NCBI GenBank assembly: GCA_015075515.1
Contig: JABTUE010000001.1
Span: 558,001 to 622,000, forward strand
Source of the DNA: Planctomycetota bacterium
GTDB taxonomy: Bacteria > Planctomycetota > UBA8742 > UBA2392
Direction of reading: 5' to 3'
DNA: 64,000 nucleotides
In this document: positions 1 through 8,862 of the stretch, piece after piece
Layout: every line of letters starts with the position of its first letter
Numbering within the stretch: position 1 is the first letter of the stretch
Position numbers and translations under genes: made by a program
Notes under the pieces: model-generated
Databases searched by the model: none
What the model was told of the DNA's origin: nothing
Seen by the model: only the letters and a program-made list of their open reading frames with translations

Positions 1-1494
1 GCGATCTGCCTGAAAATGCAGGGCCGCGTGGCCGACGCCCTGCCGCACGCCGAGGAAGCCTGCGCCCAGCGCGCGCTGGGCGCGCGGCCGCACTTTGAGG
101 TCGCAAGCTGCCTGATGCTGCTGGGCCGCACCGAACAGGCGCTGGCGCGGTTTCTCAAGGCCGCCGAAATCGAGCCGACGTTTGGCGACGCCTGGATCAA
201 TGCCGCGCTGTGCGCCAACAAGCTGAACCGCCCCAAAGAGGCCCGCGACCACGCGCTGCAGGCCACACGCTGCCGCCCCGACCATGTGCTGAGCTGGGTG
301 CAGTTGTGCCAGAGCGAAATCTACCTGAAGGACTTCGAGGCCGCCAACCGCGCCGTGGACAAGGCCAAAGAGCTTGCCACCGAAGACCCCGCCGCCCGCT
401 GCGACGTGGCGGCCATGCTGTACACGCTGGGCCGCAACGACGAAGCCCTGGCCGTGGCCCGCGAGGTGGCCGCACTGGCCGAGGGCTACGCCCGGCCCTG
501 GGAACTCATGGCCAACATTCACATCCGCCAGAAAAAGTTCGAAGACGCGCTGAAGGCCCGCGCCGAACAGGCCCGGCGCGACCCCGAAAACCCCGCGCCC
601 TGGGTGTCGTCGGCGGCGCTGCTGTACGAACTGGGCCGCCACGAAGAGGCCGTAAACGCCGGCAAGCGCGCTTTGGCACTGGACCCCAACAACGCCGAGG
701 CCCACAACCAGATCGGCCACGCGCGCCAGGAACTCAAGCAGTACGACCTGGCGATTGAAAGCTACGAGGCCGCGGCCCGCGCCAACAAACAGGACGCCTG
801 GCCCTGGTTCAACATCGGCGTGGCGCGCATCCGCCAGAACCGCATTGCCGACGCCGCCGCGGCCTTCGAACAGTGCGTCAAGGTGAACCCCAAGAATGAA
901 AAGGCCCAGTGGACGCTGGGGCTGTGCTGCAAGAACCTGGGCCGCTGGCCCCAGGCCCAGGCCGCCTTTGCCGCGGCCTTTGCGCTCAACCCGCGCAACG
1001 CCGCCGCCGCCCAGGAGGCCGGCATCGCCGCGATCGAAAACGCCGAGTTTGAGACCGCCCAGGAGTTCGGCCACAAGGCCTCGCAACTGGCGCCCGACCA
1101 GTGGCTTTCGTGGTACGTTCTGGGCCGAGCGCATTTTGAACAGGGCCAGCACGCTTCGGCGGCCAAGGCCCTGAACAAAGCCGTGGCGCTGGAGACGAAA
1201 ACGCCCACACTGTACCGCCTGCTGGCCGTGGCCCAGTCGGAACTGGCCGAGTACGAGGCCGCGCGCCAGGCGGCGGAAAAATGTCTGGCGCTGGACCCCA
1301 AGGACGCCGATTCGCCGCTGGTGCTGGCGCGTGTGGCGCTTGCCCACGACAACAAGCCCGAGGTTGCGCTTGCCTGGCTGCGCAAGGCGCTGGAAAACGG
1401 CGCGGACCGCGAGTTTGTGGTGTCGCGGCCCTGGGCTGCGCCGCTGCACGACAGCGACGGCTGGAAACAACTGCTGAAGGACTTTCCGGGTTAG
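1..1494 (+). CDS. TPR-repeat protein, 5' end cut by window edge
   Basis: The frame is open to the first base, so the true start lies outside the window; the first internal ATG is at 16. The visible ~497 residues are almost wholly tetratricopeptide repeats, with roughly a dozen 34-residue units recognisable by G-x2-A-x3-Y/F and a closing Pro (LDPNNAEAHNQIG, VNPKNEKAQWTLG, LNPRNAAAAQEAG). TPR arrays are protein-binding scaffolds; no catalytic domain, signal peptide or membrane segment is visible, but the N-terminus is missing. Its TAG stop overlaps the TAA stop of the convergent FHA-protease gene by 4 nt, leaving no room for a terminator between them. Partner and pathway are unknown. Confidence 0.85.
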   Translation, partial: AICLKMQGRVADALPHAEEACAQRALGARPHFEVASCLMLLGRTEQALARFLKAAEIEPTFGDAWINAALCANKLNRPKEARDHALQATRCRPDHVLSWVQLCQSEIYLKDFEAANRAVDKAKELATEDPAARCDVAAMLYTLGRNDEALAVAREVAALAEGYARPWELMANIHIRQKKFEDALKARAEQARRDPENPAPWVSSAALLYELGRHEEAVNAGKRALALDPNNAEAHNQIGHARQELKQYDLAIESYEAAARANKQDAWPWFNIGVARIRQNRIADAAAAFEQCVKVNPKNEKAQWTLGLCCKNLGRWPQAQAAFAAAFALNPRNAAAAQEAGIAAIENAEFETAQEFGHKASQLAPDQWLSWYVLGRAHFEQGQHASAAKALNKAVALETKTPTLYRLLAVAQSELAEYEAARQAAEKCLALDPKDADSPLVLARVALAHDNKPEVALAWLRKALENGADREFVVSRPWAAPLHDSDGWKQLLKDFPG

Positions 1495-3380
1495 CGCGCG
1501 AACTTTTCCACCAGCAACCGCGCGTGCGTGGCGGTAATCGCCTCGCCCTGGGTGGCTTCAAAGCGCCGGGTGATTACCCCCACCACCTTGCCGTCGGCGC
1601 TGACCAGCGGCCCGCCGCTGTTGCCGGGCAGAATCGGGGCCGAAGTGCCGATCTTGCCTACCTCGTACTGCTTGCTGCGGATTTCGCCCGTCGCGGGGCT
1701 GGTCGTCACGGTGGTTCCCTTGATCACGCTCATGCCCAGCGGATAGCCCAGGCTCATCACGCGGTCCATCTGGTGCAACCGTTGCAGGTCTTCCTCGCTG
1801 GCCATGGGCAGCACCGTGGTCAGGTCGGCCGGGTTGCGCAGTTCAAGTTCCAGCAGCGCCAGGTCATTGAACGTGTCGGCGTGGATGCCCGCGGCCTTGA
1901 CGCGGGCAATGATGTCAGGCGGCAGTTCGGTCTTGAAGCCGTTCTGCTGCAGCACCAGCTTGTAGTCGTTACCAAAGCGCACAAAGTCGTCGTCGGCAAA
2001 CCCGGCCACGCGCAGTGTACCCTTGCCCCCGCGCGCGCCCGGCAGCATCGCCCAGGCCTGTGCCACGTTCAGCATGCTGTCGCCCACCTTTTCACGCAGC
2101 TTCATGCCCGGCTGCCAGCAGGCGATCGTCCAGCGGTCCATGGGCGCGGGCTTGACGTCGCGGATCGCGTGGCTGAGGGCGAGTTCGGCGTTGAACTGAA
2201 ACGGCTTGATCACATGCTTGTTGGTCACGACCCAGGCCTTGCGGCCCTCAATCCTGGCGCACCAGCCGGTGCCGTTGCCGCCCTCGACGCCCACGGCGTT
2301 GCCGTCGGCGTCAAGCAGCGGGTACTGCACGAAAATCAGAAACACGCCGGGGTTGTACTTGTCCACCAGTTCGCGGAATGATTCGTCGCCTGAGGGCGGC
2401 TTGAACTCCTTGAGCGCCCGAAGCTGTTCGTCGGTGGCTTCCTTGAGTGACTTGAACTGGGCCTCGCTGATTTCCTTAAGGCGCGCGGCGGTGGATTCGC
2501 CCACCTCTTTCTTGATGTCTTCAAAGCGCCGGTTCTGTTCGGCGCGCAGGTCATCGGCCAGTTTTTCCTGCTTTTCCATCGCCGCCTGCAGACCGGCCAA
2601 CTGGCGGCGCAGGTCTTCCAGTTCCTTTTCGCGGTCCTTTTCGCGCTGCTGGCGGGCCTTTTCGGCATCGTCGCGTTCTTTTTCGCGCGCCTGCAGTTCG
2701 GCGTCGCCGCGGGCCTGGGCGGCAACCTTGGCCGCTTCTTCATGCTGGTAGTACCACACACCGATCGCGCCGGCGGCCACAATCAGCAGAAACAGCGCCC
2801 CCACCACCGTGACCAGCGCGCCGGTCTTTTTCTCCGCGCGGGCTTCCAGCTCTTCGGCCACGGCCTTGAGCAGGTGCTTGGTCTTGTCGCCGGCGCCGAC
2901 CTTGCTGCCGATGTTGTTGACCATCATGGTCAGGCTGGCGGCGTCGCCGGACGCGGGCGCGGACTTGGGGTGCTGCGACGGCGCGGGAAACGCGCTGACG
3001 GGCGGGCGGTCTTCGCCGGGGATCAACAGGCGCACGATCGCGCCTTCCTGGCCCAGGTGCAGTTCGTCGCCGTTGTACAGGCGCGCGCCTTCGGCCGTGA
3101 CGCGTTCGCGGTTCAGGTACAGCCCGTTGCTGGAACCCTGGTCGCGCACGAACACGCCGTCCATGCGTTCTTCCAGCAGCGCGTGGTGACCCGACACCTT
3201 CAGGTCGCGGGCGGCGTCAAAGCGGATCGTGCAGTCGGGCGCGCGGCCCAGCAGAACACCCTTGCGCAACTCGACCGAACCATAGGCAAAGCGCCGGCCG
3301 GCCAGCGAACTGGTCAGGACTTCCACAATCACGCGCGAAGGCGCGGCCTTTTCAGGCACGGTGGACGCGGCATCGGCCAT
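1491..3380 (-). CDS. FHA domain - TM - coiled coil - trypsin-like serine protease
   Basis: A 629-residue protein with four parts. An FHA domain (about 35-120) has G45-R46, S63-x-H65 and N85-G86, the phosphothreonine-binding residues. One membrane helix lies at about 187-210. A highly charged coiled coil runs over about 213-330. A chymotrypsin-fold protease follows (about 340-629) with H389 (TNKHVI), D506 (FNDLALL) and S588 (PGNSGGP), so the triad is complete. A cytoplasmic phosphopeptide sensor joined across the membrane to a periplasmic protease is the likely topology (inference). Such proteins could degrade envelope substrates in response to Ser/Thr kinase signalling. The ATG at 3380 is the natural start; the stop overlaps the convergent TPR gene. 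Confidence 0.88.
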   Translation of the reverse strand: MADAASTVPEKAAPSRVIVEVLTSSLAGRRFAYGSVELRKGVLLGRAPDCTIRFDAARDLKVSGHHALLEERMDGVFVRDQGSSNGLYLNRERVTAEGARLYNGDELHLGQEGAIVRLLIPGEDRPPVSAFPAPSQHPKSAPASGDAASLTMMVNNIGSKVGAGDKTKHLLKAVAEELEARAEKKTGALVTVVGALFLLIVAAGAIGVWYYQHEEAAKVAAQARGDAELQAREKERDDAEKARQQREKDREKELEDLRRQLAGLQAAMEKQEKLADDLRAEQNRRFEDIKKEVGESTAARLKEISEAQFKSLKEATDEQLRALKEFKPPSGDESFRELVDKYNPGVFLIFVQYPLLDADGNAVGVEGGNGTGWCARIEGRKAWVVTNKHVIKPFQFNAELALSHAIRDVKPAPMDRWTIACWQPGMKLREKVGDSMLNVAQAWAMLPGARGGKGTLRVAGFADDDFVRFGNDYKLVLQQNGFKTELPPDIIARVKAAGIHADTFNDLALLELELRNPADLTTVLPMASEEDLQRLHQMDRVMSLGYPLGMSVIKGTTVTTSPATGEIRSKQYEVGKIGTSAPILPGNSGGPLVSADGKVVGVITRRFEATQGEAITATHARLLVEKFAR

Positions 3381-3438
3381 GGTGTTCTCCGGCCTGACTT
3401 TAGCGCCGGGCGGCGCCGGGTTGAAGATGGCGCGGCCG

Positions 3439-4457
3439 TCAGCCGCGCGGCCGGACCACTACGCGATTGCGGCCGCCGGCCAGCGGTTCCACGGCAATAC
3501 AGTCGCCCAGAAACAGCGCGATCGTGGCCATGTTCGTGCGCGTGTGGCCGCTGAGCGCCCCGGTGACAAAACTTCCGCCGGCGCCCAGCGCCAGCGGCAG
3601 CAGCAACTGGTCGGCCAGGTATTCGCCCACCGGCGCGCCGGCATCCAGAAAGGCGCGCGCCTGGCGCGCGGCCTGGGCTGCCACGTCTTCGGCCGGGCGG
3701 CCCTTCTCCCCAGCACCGAAACCAGTTCCACGCCGTGGGCGTGGCGGATCAGCACCATCACCACGTTGCCGGGGCTGGCGGCTTCGTGGCGTTCGATACG
3801 GCCGTGTTCAGGCCGCAGCCCCAGCGCGTTCTGCAGCACGCGCAGCTCGCGTTCGGCCACGCTGTCGGGCAGGCGCGCCAGCATCACCCGGGCGTGAAGC
3901 TCCACACCGGCCAGTTTTTCGGCCCGCGCCTCGCCGGCCGGGGCTTGCGTGCGGATTTCGGCGCGCACACGGCCGCCGCCGGCGGGGTAGAACCCCGGAC
4001 GTTCCAGGCCGGCAACCACCCGCGCCCCGGCCCGTTCCAGCCAGGGCAGGAAACTTTCGGCAATGAAATCAAACGGCGGCGCCATCGGGTTGTGGGTGCC
4101 GCCGGCAATTTCAACTTCGCTGGCGCCACCGGCCTGCCACAGCGGGTACAGCACGGTCTGAAGCACCAGCGTGGCGCTGCCGGCGCTGCCGATATCGAAT
4201 GCATAACGGCCCGGTTGCGCCGGGCCGGGACCGAACACCAGTTCCCTGCTGCCGGGCCAGTCGCCCTTGACCCCGCCGCCGCACACCTCGCGCGCCGCGC
4301 GCACCGCCGCCAGGTGCTGGCGTTGCAGGCCGGGGTTCTTGCGCCGCGCCCGGATGTTGTACGCCCGGAACGCGCGGCCCGTGACAATGGACAGCGCCAG
4401 CGCGGTGCGCAGCACCTGGCCCCCGCCTTCGCCCTCACTGCCGTCAATTTCGATCAT
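3439..4457 (-). CDS. rtcA: RNA 3'-terminal phosphate cyclase, interrupted by one frameshift
   Basis: RtcA converts RNA 3'-phosphate to 2',3'-cyclic phosphate using ATP. The start is ATG at 4457 (MIEIDGSEGEGGGQVLRTAL), the usual N-terminus; glycine-rich EGEGGGQ and the GSAGSATLVLQT segment are family hallmarks. The frame breaks at a run of four C (plus strand 3708-3711). Adding one C restores VLGEKGRPAEDVAAQ and continues into the correct C-terminus, read in another frame to 3439 (EYLADQLLLPLALG, HTRTNMATIALFLG). Without the correction the reading frame runs on as arginine-rich nonsense to 3459. Either a homopolymer sequencing error or a recent inactivating deletion. It lies 13 nt downstream of nuoE, probably co-transcribed. 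Confidence 0.9.
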
Positions 4458-4470
4458 GACACACCGGCGC

Positions 4471-4989
4471 TCACGTTGTGGCGTGGCGCGCGGGGCTCTT
4501 GCCGGCCTTGAGGTCGGCCAGGATCTCGTCAATCTTCTCGAAGGTCAGGCCTTCATAGTAGTCGTCATTCACCTGCATGCACGGCGCGGTGCCGCACGAG
4601 CCCAGACATTCGGCCTTCTTCAGCGTGAACAGCCCGTCCTGCGACGTTTCGCCCTTGCCAAGCCCCAGTTTTTTGGACAGGTAATCAAACACGTTTTCGG
4701 CGCCGCGCAGGGCGCACGGCAGCGTGGCGCAGACCCAGATGATGTGCTTGCCGTCGGTTTCCTTGCGGAATGTGCTGTAGAAACTGACCATGCCCCAGAC
4801 CTTGGCCGGCGGCATGCCGATCGCCCCGGCCACCTGCTCGCACACATGGGCGTTGATGAAGCCGACCTCGCGCTCGGCAATGCGCAGCGCCGTCAGCAGC
4901 GCGCCGTCGGGCTGGGGAAAGCGTTTGGTCAGCGCGGCAATCGCGCGCAGTGTCTCCGGCCGCAGTGTGGTGTTGGTCGCGGTGGTCAT
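4471..4989 (-). CDS. nuoE: NADH-quinone oxidoreductase subunit E-like, [2Fe-2S] thioredoxin fold
   Basis: A 172-residue NuoE-family protein counted from ATG 4989; an alternative ATG at 5007 adds six residues. The four [2Fe-2S] ligands are present as C87-x4-C92 (CATLPC) and C128-x3-C132 (CLGSC), followed by GTAPC. The N-terminal helical part (about 10-75, ending VWGMVSFYSTF) is typical. In complex I this subunit sits beside NuoF and carries cluster N1a; related subunits occur in NAD-dependent formate dehydrogenases and hydrogenases. Here it stands alone, with no nuoF or other redox subunit beside it, directly upstream of rtcA on the minus strand. Whether it serves complex I or another dehydrogenase cannot be decided from this window. 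Confidence 0.9.
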   Translation of the reverse strand: MTTATNTTLRPETLRAIAALTKRFPQPDGALLTALRIAEREVGFINAHVCEQVAGAIGMPPAKVWGMVSFYSTFRKETDGKHIIWVCATLPCALRGAENVFDYLSKKLGLGKGETSQDGLFTLKKAECLGSCGTAPCMQVNDDYYEGLTFEKIDEILADLKAGKSPARHATT

Positions 4990-5144
4990 GCCGATGGTAT
5001 GGCGCAAGGGGCCCGTCCAGTCAACACCAAGCCGGCGACGGGCCTGAAACTGACACAGGGCCCCGGGCCGGACCGGCCGCGCCGCCGCGCCGGTTCCGTG
5101 CTAACATACAGAAAACGGACAGGGGCAAAGCCAAGGACAAAGTC

Positions 5145-6494
5145 ATGAGCACACCCGAGATCGAGCGCCTGATGGAACGCCTGACCGACAAAGACCCCCA
5201 GGTACGACGCAGCGCCGCCGAAGCTCTGGGCAAGCTCGGCCCCGGCGCCGAGGCCGCCGTGCCCGCTTTGGGCCGCGCGCTGCGCGACAGCGACCCGCAC
5301 GTGGTGTTTGACGCGGCCTTTGCGCTGGGGCGGATTGGCGCCGCCAGCGTGCCGGTGCTGGTAGACAACCTGCGCGAGGGCGGAACCATGATCCGCCGCC
5401 GGTCACTGGAGGCCATCCGCATGGTCGGCCACCGCGCGATTGACGCCGTGCCGGCGCTGGCCCACGCCCTGCGCGACACTTCCACCGAAATCCGCTGCTA
5501 CGCCGCCGAGGCACTGCGCAAAATCGGCCGCGCGGCCAAGGACGCCATTCCCGAACTCATGCTGGCCCTCAAGGACGAAAAAGTGGATGTGCGCCGCGCC
5601 GCCGCCGACGCCCTGGGCGACATGGGCGCCGAAGCCGTGGGCCCGCTGTGCAAGGCCATGAAGGACCCCGACCCCAACGTGCGCTTTGACGCGGTGTTCG
5701 CGCTGGGCAAGATCGGCCCGGCCGCCAGCGGCGCGATTCCGGCGCTGATCGAGGCGGTGCAGAAGGACGTGGGCAGCGTGCGCTATATCGCCGCCGAGGC
5801 GCTGGGCAACATGGGCGCGGCGGCGGAAACCGCCGTGCCGGTGCTGACGCGCGCGCTCAAGGACAACGAAACCGAAGTGCGCGCCGCGGCAGCCAAGGCC
5901 CTGGGCCGCATCGGCAAGGGCGCGGTGCAGGCCCTGGTGGGCACACTGACCGACGAAGACGCCCGCGTGCGCCGCCGCGCGGTGATGGCACTGGGGCGAA
6001 TCGGCCCTGACGCGCGCGAGGCCGTGCCGGCGCTGATGGAACTGCTGAACGACCCGGCCCTGCGGATTGAGGCTGCCGGGGCGCTGAAAAACATCGGGCC
6101 GGCAGCGGCCGCGGCCGTGCCCAGACTGATGGACCTGCTGCGCAAGGAAGGCGGCGACGTCAGCCGCGCCGCCAGCGATGCTCTGGGCGCCATGGGCAAG
6201 GCCGCGGTCGAACCGTTGACCAAGGCCGTGGTGGGCGGCACGCCCGAGGTGCGCCTGCGCGCGCTGGACGCGCTGATCCAGATCGGCGAAGGCGCGGCAA
6301 CGGCGGTGCACGCGCTGGCCGAATGTCTGCGCGACCAGGACGAACGCATCCGCTTCAATGCCGCCCGCGCGCTGGAAAAACTGGGCGGCCAGGCCGCGCC
6401 CGCGGCCGCGGCACTGACCCGCACGCTGCAGGACGAGGACGAAGACGTGCGCTACTGGGCCGCCGAGGCCCTGCGCCGCATCGGGGGCCAGTAA
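5145..6494 (+). CDS. HEAT / PBS-lyase-like repeat protein
   Basis: 449 residues made of about fourteen 31-residue HEAT-like repeats of the bilin-lyase type, with the recurrent D.d..VR..AA.ALG.iG..A..A.P.L core (for example DKDPQVRRSAAEALGKLG). The ATG at 5145 is chosen because repeats begin within the first 20 residues and AAGGAC lies just upstream; the open frame extends further upstream without repeat character. No signal peptide, so probably cytoplasmic. HEAT arrays bind proteins; no enzymatic residues are seen. The next gene, a siroheme-synthase dehydrogenase, starts 12 nt after the stop, so the two are likely co-transcribed, though a functional tie to tetrapyrroles is only an inference. 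Confidence 0.88.
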   Translation: MSTPEIERLMERLTDKDPQVRRSAAEALGKLGPGAEAAVPALGRALRDSDPHVVFDAAFALGRIGAASVPVLVDNLREGGTMIRRRSLEAIRMVGHRAIDAVPALAHALRDTSTEIRCYAAEALRKIGRAAKDAIPELMLALKDEKVDVRRAAADALGDMGAEAVGPLCKAMKDPDPNVRFDAVFALGKIGPAASGAIPALIEAVQKDVGSVRYIAAEALGNMGAAAETAVPVLTRALKDNETEVRAAAAKALGRIGKGAVQALVGTLTDEDARVRRRAVMALGRIGPDAREAVPALMELLNDPALRIEAAGALKNIGPAAAAAVPRLMDLLRKEGGDVSRAASDALGAMGKAAVEPLTKAVVGGTPEVRLRALDALIQIGEGAATAVHALAECLRDQDERIRFNAARALEKLGGQAAPAAAALTRTLQDEDEDVRYWAAEALRRIGGQ

Positions 6495-6505
6495 CCTTGC
6501 CCGAG

Positions 6506-7102
6506 ATGTACCCGATTTTTCTGCGGCTGGAAAAGCGCCCGGTGCTGGTGGTCGGCGCCGGCACCGTGGCCGCGCGCAAGATTGAGGCGCTGCTGGCCGC
6601 CGGGGCCGAAGTCTACGTGATTGCGCCCGGGGTCTGCCCCGAAGTCGCGGCCCTGGCCGCCCGGGGCAAGGTGACACTGGAACAGCGACCCTTTCGCCGC
6701 AACGACTGCGACGGCGCGTTTCTGGTGATTGCCGCCACCGGCGACAGCGCCGTCAACCGCGCCGTGCGCGACGAGGCCGAACGGCTGGGCCTGCTGGTCA
6801 ACAGCGTGGATGACCCGGCCAACTGCAACTTTTACGTGCCGGCCCTGGTCCGGGTGGGCGACCTGCGCATTGCCGTCAGCACCCAGGGCAAGGCGCCGAT
6901 GCTGTCGGGTCTGGTGCGCGCATGGCTTCAGCGCGTGGTGCCGGCAGAACTGGCGGCGCTGGTCGAAGACACGGAAAAACTGCGGCTGCGGCTCAAGCAA
7001 TCCGAGCCCGATTCCGCCCGGCGCAATGCCGCGCTGCGGGCGTTTCTGGAACACGAGCTGCCGGCCCGCAAGCTTCTGCAACCGCCGGCGGAGAACCCAT
7101 GA
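6506..7102 (+). CDS. Precorrin-2 dehydrogenase / sirohydrochlorin ferrochelatase (Met8/CysG N-terminal type)
   Basis: 199 residues from ATG 6506 (MYPIFLRLEKRPVLVVG); a TTG at 6497 is an alternative. The Rossmann loop GAGTVAARK and the segment NSVDDPANCNF, with the aspartate used for dehydrogenation and metal insertion in this family, are both present, as is STQGKAPMLSGLVR. These enzymes oxidise precorrin-2 to sirohydrochlorin with NAD+, and many also insert iron to give siroheme. The SAM-dependent methyltransferase half found in CysG is absent, so this is the stand-alone form. Its TGA overlaps the ATG of the ridA-like gene (ATGA), which indicates translational coupling. Confidence 0.9.
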   Translation: MYPIFLRLEKRPVLVVGAGTVAARKIEALLAAGAEVYVIAPGVCPEVAALAARGKVTLEQRPFRRNDCDGAFLVIAATGDSAVNRAVRDEAERLGLLVNSVDDPANCNFYVPALVRVGDLRIAVSTQGKAPMLSGLVRAWLQRVVPAELAALVEDTEKLRLRLKQSEPDSARRNAALRAFLEHELPARKLLQPPAENP

Positions 7103-7485
7103 CCCGAACCGTCGTCAGTTCCGGCGCGCCCTGGGAAACCTTGTACGGCTACCGCCGCGCCGTGCGCGTGGGCAACCATGTGTTTGTTGCCGGCACCGCG
7201 CCGGTGGCCGACGACGGCGCGACCTTCGCCCCCGGTGACGCCGCCGCCCAGGCCCGGCGCTGCTTTTCCATCGCGCTGAGGGCCCTGGCGGAACTTGGCG
7301 GCGGGCCGCAGCACGTGACACGCACGCGCATGTACGTGACCGACATTTCCCGCGCCGACGAGTTCGGCCGCGTGCATGGCGACCTGTTCGGCGCGCACCC
7401 GCCGGCCTCGACCATGGTCGAGGTTCGCGCGCTGGTGCGGCCTGACATGCTGATCGAGGTCGAACTCGACGCGCTTATCCCGTAA
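7099..7485 (+). CDS. RidA/YjgF family protein
   Basis: 128 residues, the usual length for the family. Typical features are VFVAGTAPV, QARRCFSIALRALAELGG and a closing IEVELDALIP. RidA trimers hydrolyse reactive enamine/imine intermediates made by PLP enzymes. At the place where active RidA has Arg (P-A-R-S-x-V-E-V), this protein reads PASTMVEV, with Ser instead. It therefore probably belongs to one of the Rid subfamilies without imine deaminase activity (inference from hand alignment). The start overlaps the upstream gene by ATGA. The 3' end overlaps the convergent SDR gene by 11 nt. Confidence 0.9.
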   Translation: MTRTVVSSGAPWETLYGYRRAVRVGNHVFVAGTAPVADDGATFAPGDAAAQARRCFSIALRALAELGGGPQHVTRTRMYVTDISRADEFGRVHGDLFGAHPPASTMVEVRALVRPDMLIEVELDALIP

Positions 7486-8476
7486 CCGGCACCGCGGCGT
7501 GCCAGCGCAGCTCGCGCTCGATCGCATCGCCAAGGTCGGCCGTGGGCTGATAACCCAGTTCGGCCTGCGCCCGCGCGCTGGAGTAATGCTGGCCGTACTT
7601 CAGGTGATAGTAACTGGTCAGGCTCAGGGCCCCCACACGGCCGGTCACAAGCCCCAGCCATTCGTTGGCCCAGGCGCCCAGCCCGGCCAGAAACCGCGGC
7701 ACAACCAGCGGCCGCGAGATACCCGCGCGGGCCGTCACCCGGCCGGCAAACTTGCGCAGCGTGGTGTTGACGCCGCCCAGAATGTAGCGCCGGCCGGGCG
7801 TGCCCCGTTGCAGCGCCAGAACGTGGCCGCGCGCGCAATCGCGCGTGTCCACAAAGTTCAGCCGCGCGTCCACCATCAACGGCGTCAGCCCGGCAAAGAA
7901 CACGCAGGCGGCCGAAAGCTCGGGGTTGCGGCTGCCCTCTCCGCACAGGCCGGTGGGATTGACAATCACCGTGGGCGGCCCGGCCGCGGTTTCGGCCAGC
8001 ACCGCCTGCTCCAGCGCGTGCTTGACGGGGTAATAGTTGCCGCCGCCCTGGCGCGCCGGATCATAGGCCAGTTCTTCGTGGGCAAGCTCGCCCGGCGGCG
8101 CCGGCCCGATCGTGGACAGGCTGCTGGTGAACACCGCGCGTTCCACGCCGCACTGGCGCGCCAGCGCGAACTGCGCGCGAATCTGGGGGATCCAGCGGTC
8201 GAGCATGGCCTTGCGCCGCAGCGCCAGGCCGCTGTGGGGGTAGGGCGCGGCGCAGTGCACGAAAAACCGGCAGCCGTCCAGGGCCGCGCGCAGGGCGCCG
8301 GCGTCGTTCATGTCGCCGTATGTGATCTCGCAGCCGGACGCCCGGGCCACGGCCAGGTTGCGGTGCCCGCGCGATCGCGCCAGACAGCGCACGGCGTAAC
8401 CGGCCTCGGCCAGGGCTGTCGCCACGCGCGAACCCACGGTTCCGGCCCCGCCCAGCAGCAGCACGCGGTCAGCCAT
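7475..8476 (-). CDS. NAD(P)-dependent epimerase/dehydratase (extended SDR)
   Basis: 333 residues. The nucleotide-binding loop GGAGTVG (9-15) opens the protein, with a TSS motif at 117-119 and the catalytic Y148-x3-K152 (YYPVK). The C-terminal part has the NFVDTRDCARGHVLAL and Y-x-L-G-G-V segments seen in dihydroflavonol-reductase/HpnA-like SDRs. Substrate is unknown; candidates are lipid- or sugar-linked hydroxyls or ketones. The gene begins 8 nt inside the preceding 120-residue gene and is the last member of the minus-strand run that starts with the cyclase/AAA gene at 12808. Confidence 0.88.
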   Translation of the reverse strand: MADRVLLLGGAGTVGSRVATALAEAGYAVRCLARSRGHRNLAVARASGCEITYGDMNDAGALRAALDGCRFFVHCAAPYPHSGLALRRKAMLDRWIPQIRAQFALARQCGVERAVFTSSLSTIGPAPPGELAHEELAYDPARQGGGNYYPVKHALEQAVLAETAAGPPTVIVNPTGLCGEGSRNPELSAACVFFAGLTPLMVDARLNFVDTRDCARGHVLALQRGTPGRRYILGGVNTTLRKFAGRVTARAGISRPLVVPRFLAGLGAWANEWLGLVTGRVGALSLTSYYHLKYGQHYSSARAQAELGYQPTADLGDAIERELRWHAAVPVTG

Positions 8477-8831
8477 GGCGGTTCAGGGCGGCCAGATGGG
8501 CCGGGGCCAGCGGCACCAGGGCGTGGCGCCGTCCGCTGGAGAGGTCGGTCAGGGTGCCGCCGGCAGGGTCAAGGGCCACTTCGGCGCCGTCGGCCACGCC
8601 GTCCAGTGTGTCGCGCCGGCGCAGCACCGGCACGCCGCGCTCGTTCAACAGGCGCTCCAGGTAAGGGTCACAGCCGGCGCACACAATCGCGCCAGGCACG
8701 GAACGGTCCCACTCTCCGGGCAGCCCGGTTTCAGCGGCGTCCAGCAGCAGCGCACCGGGCACCAGAACGCACAGACCCCGCCCGTTAGGGAGGTCATGCA
8801 CCCAGCGTGTGGTTACCTTGCGCAGAATCAT
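8469..8831 (-). CDS. Small protein of unknown function with swivelling-domain-like C-terminus
   Basis: 120 residues from ATG 8831 (MILRKVTTRWVHDLPNG). I do not recognise it as a named family. The stretch around residues 60-110 (PGAIVCAGCDPYLE, NERGVPVLRRRDTL, ADGAEVALDPAGG) resembles the mobile phosphohistidine-type swivelling domain of PEP-utilising enzymes, but no histidine is in the expected place, so this is only a fold hint. One CxxC (CAGC) is present. It starts 31 nt after the MNIO partner gene and overlaps the SDR start by 8 nt, so it belongs to the same transcript and may work with the MNIO pair. Confidence 0.65.
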   Translation of the reverse strand: MILRKVTTRWVHDLPNGRGLCVLVPGALLLDAAETGLPGEWDRSVPGAIVCAGCDPYLERLLNERGVPVLRRRDTLDGVADGAEVALDPAGGTLTDLSSGRRHALVPLAPAHLAALNRHG

Positions 8832-8862
8832 GGCCCGGTTATGCCAGCCGCCCGCCGCGGCG

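Noticed and set aside
3700..3715. Programmed frameshift in rtcA
   Set aside because: No slippery heptamer with downstream structure characteristic of programmed shifting; a simple one-base homopolymer change restores the standard protein, and several other one-base indels occur in this window.
8469..8831. 120-residue protein as the MNIO precursor peptide
   Set aside because: Longer than usual precursors, only one CxxC, and a folded-looking sequence without a repeated Cys core; kept as unknown rather than called a precursor.
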